Source of the DNA: Brachyhypopomus gauderio
Lineage: Eukaryota; Chordata; Actinopteri; Gymnotiformes; Hypopomidae
Assembly: GCF_052324685.1 (NCBI RefSeq)
Contig: NW_027506906.1
Location: 1,177,845-1,241,844, forward strand
Direction: 5' to 3'
DNA length: 64,000 nucleotides
The notes below the pieces were generated by a model. It was not told the DNA's origin, did no database searches, and saw nothing but the letters and a program-made list of their open reading frames with translations. Below, one piece after another: positions 63,388-64,000 of this stretch. How positions within the stretch are numbered: position 1 is the first letter of the stretch; each line of letters starts with the position of its first letter. A program made the translations under genes and the position numbers.

Positions 63388-63659
63388 TTCTCTACCTATT
63401 TTTTTGAAGAAAAAAACAAAACATCAAAACCACATGGCAGAAAATTTGCAGCAGCCGTTAACAGGAGCCTCTATCGAGCCCGGTGTTCCCGCCCCTCACT
63501 TACGCAAACACACGATTCTTGAGGCACTACGAGGCAACTGAAATACGCATACAACGCCGATTTTTTTCAAGAAGCACTTTTTAAACTTTTAATATAATAA
63601 AATAGATAATATCCGACTACATAGTCACAATACAGCCTAACCTCCAATCCAACCCCAGG
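63388..63659. other. Upstream region of the HECT gene
   Basis: A CpG- and C-rich stretch (about 63470-63510, CCCGCCCCTCACTTACG) could be its promoter on the minus strand. No terminal repeat matching the left side of the integrase gene was seen. Confidence 0.35.
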
Positions 63660-64000
63660 TATTAGTAACTACACTTCCGAAAATATTACTGATCTGAATA
63701 GCTTCGATCCTATATCGCAAAAAGAGCTCACAACACTAATTAATTCGTCTAAGCCTACATCATGTATATTCGACCCAGTCCCAACCCGTCTATTTAAAGA
63801 CCTACTCCCAGCTATTGCAGGGCCCTTACTTAATATGATTAACTGTTCCCTTAACCTAGGGTATGTGCCCAAACAATTAAAATGCGCCGTAATTAGACCC
63901 TTGATTAAAAAACAGAATCTCGATCCAGAGAATCTAGCCAACTATAGACCAATTTCTAATCTCCCATTTATCTCTAAAATTCTAAAAAAAAACAGTTTCC
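63660..64000 (+). pseudogene. L2-like LINE reverse-transcriptase fragment, cut by window edge
   Basis: The plus-strand reading has ELTTLINSSKPTSCIFDPVP, NCSLNLGYVPKQLKCAVIRP and NYRPISNLPFISKIL, the linker and first RT blocks of an L2-type ORF2. It belongs to the same clade as 26511-27140. It continues past the window, so whether it is intact is unknown. Confidence 0.8.

Overview
The window is vertebrate nuclear DNA, almost certainly from a teleost fish. It has one vertebrate gene with many short exons (fbxo31), one Pol III tRNA gene, GT-AG introns, CA/TA microsatellites, tRNA-derived SINEs of fish type, and a very dense load of transposable elements (TEs) of nearly every class. There are no operons or bacterial signals.

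Layout. 1-5.9 kb: a decayed copy of a multi-copy fish protein family (1548-3870), a tRNA-Arg(ACG) gene (4430-4502) and LTR relics. 6.7-13.0 kb: the complete ten-exon fbxo31 gene, encoding 577 aa, with a hAT MITE inserted just upstream of exon 4. 13-21 kb: MITEs, then a Mutator-like element (17196-20458) whose two-exon transposase gene is intact (603 aa). 21.4-26 kb: a Ty3/gypsy relic split by a P-element-like THAP transposon, which itself carries a hAT MITE. 26-35.5 kb: scrambled L2 LINE pieces, hAT elements, a large inverted repeat split by a 2.1-kb insertion, a minus-strand LINE and another composite hAT. 37.3-42.4 kb: a SINE, a 339-bp duplication and a piggyBac transposase gene with three in-frame stops.

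42.4-49.7 kb: a multi-exon Crypton-like tyrosine recombinase gene on the minus strand. It is split by a complete and very young gypsy chromovirus at 42951-48750, with 757-bp LTRs, TSD AAATC, intact gag and pol, a -1 frameshift heptamer and a self-priming type primer site. A second, minus-strand piggyBac relic follows at 49.9-50.9 kb.

52.4-63.4 kb: the most unusual region. An intact six-exon gene (52390-55956, +, 453 aa) encodes an HTH plus an rve/DDE integrase core. It lies tail to tail, 574 bp apart, with a twelve-exon gene (63387-56531, -) for a G2E3-like HECT-type protein. That gene keeps its catalytic-cysteine motif but carries two stops and one frameshift. Both families are multi-copy in fish, so the pair may be one large DNA transposon with a ubiquitin-ligase cargo; its ends were not found. 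The first HECT intron holds a three-level nest of MITEs. The window ends inside another L2 LINE.

Only fbxo31 and the tRNA are clear host genes. The rest is mobile DNA at many ages, much of it nested, so the insertion order can be read from target-site duplications.
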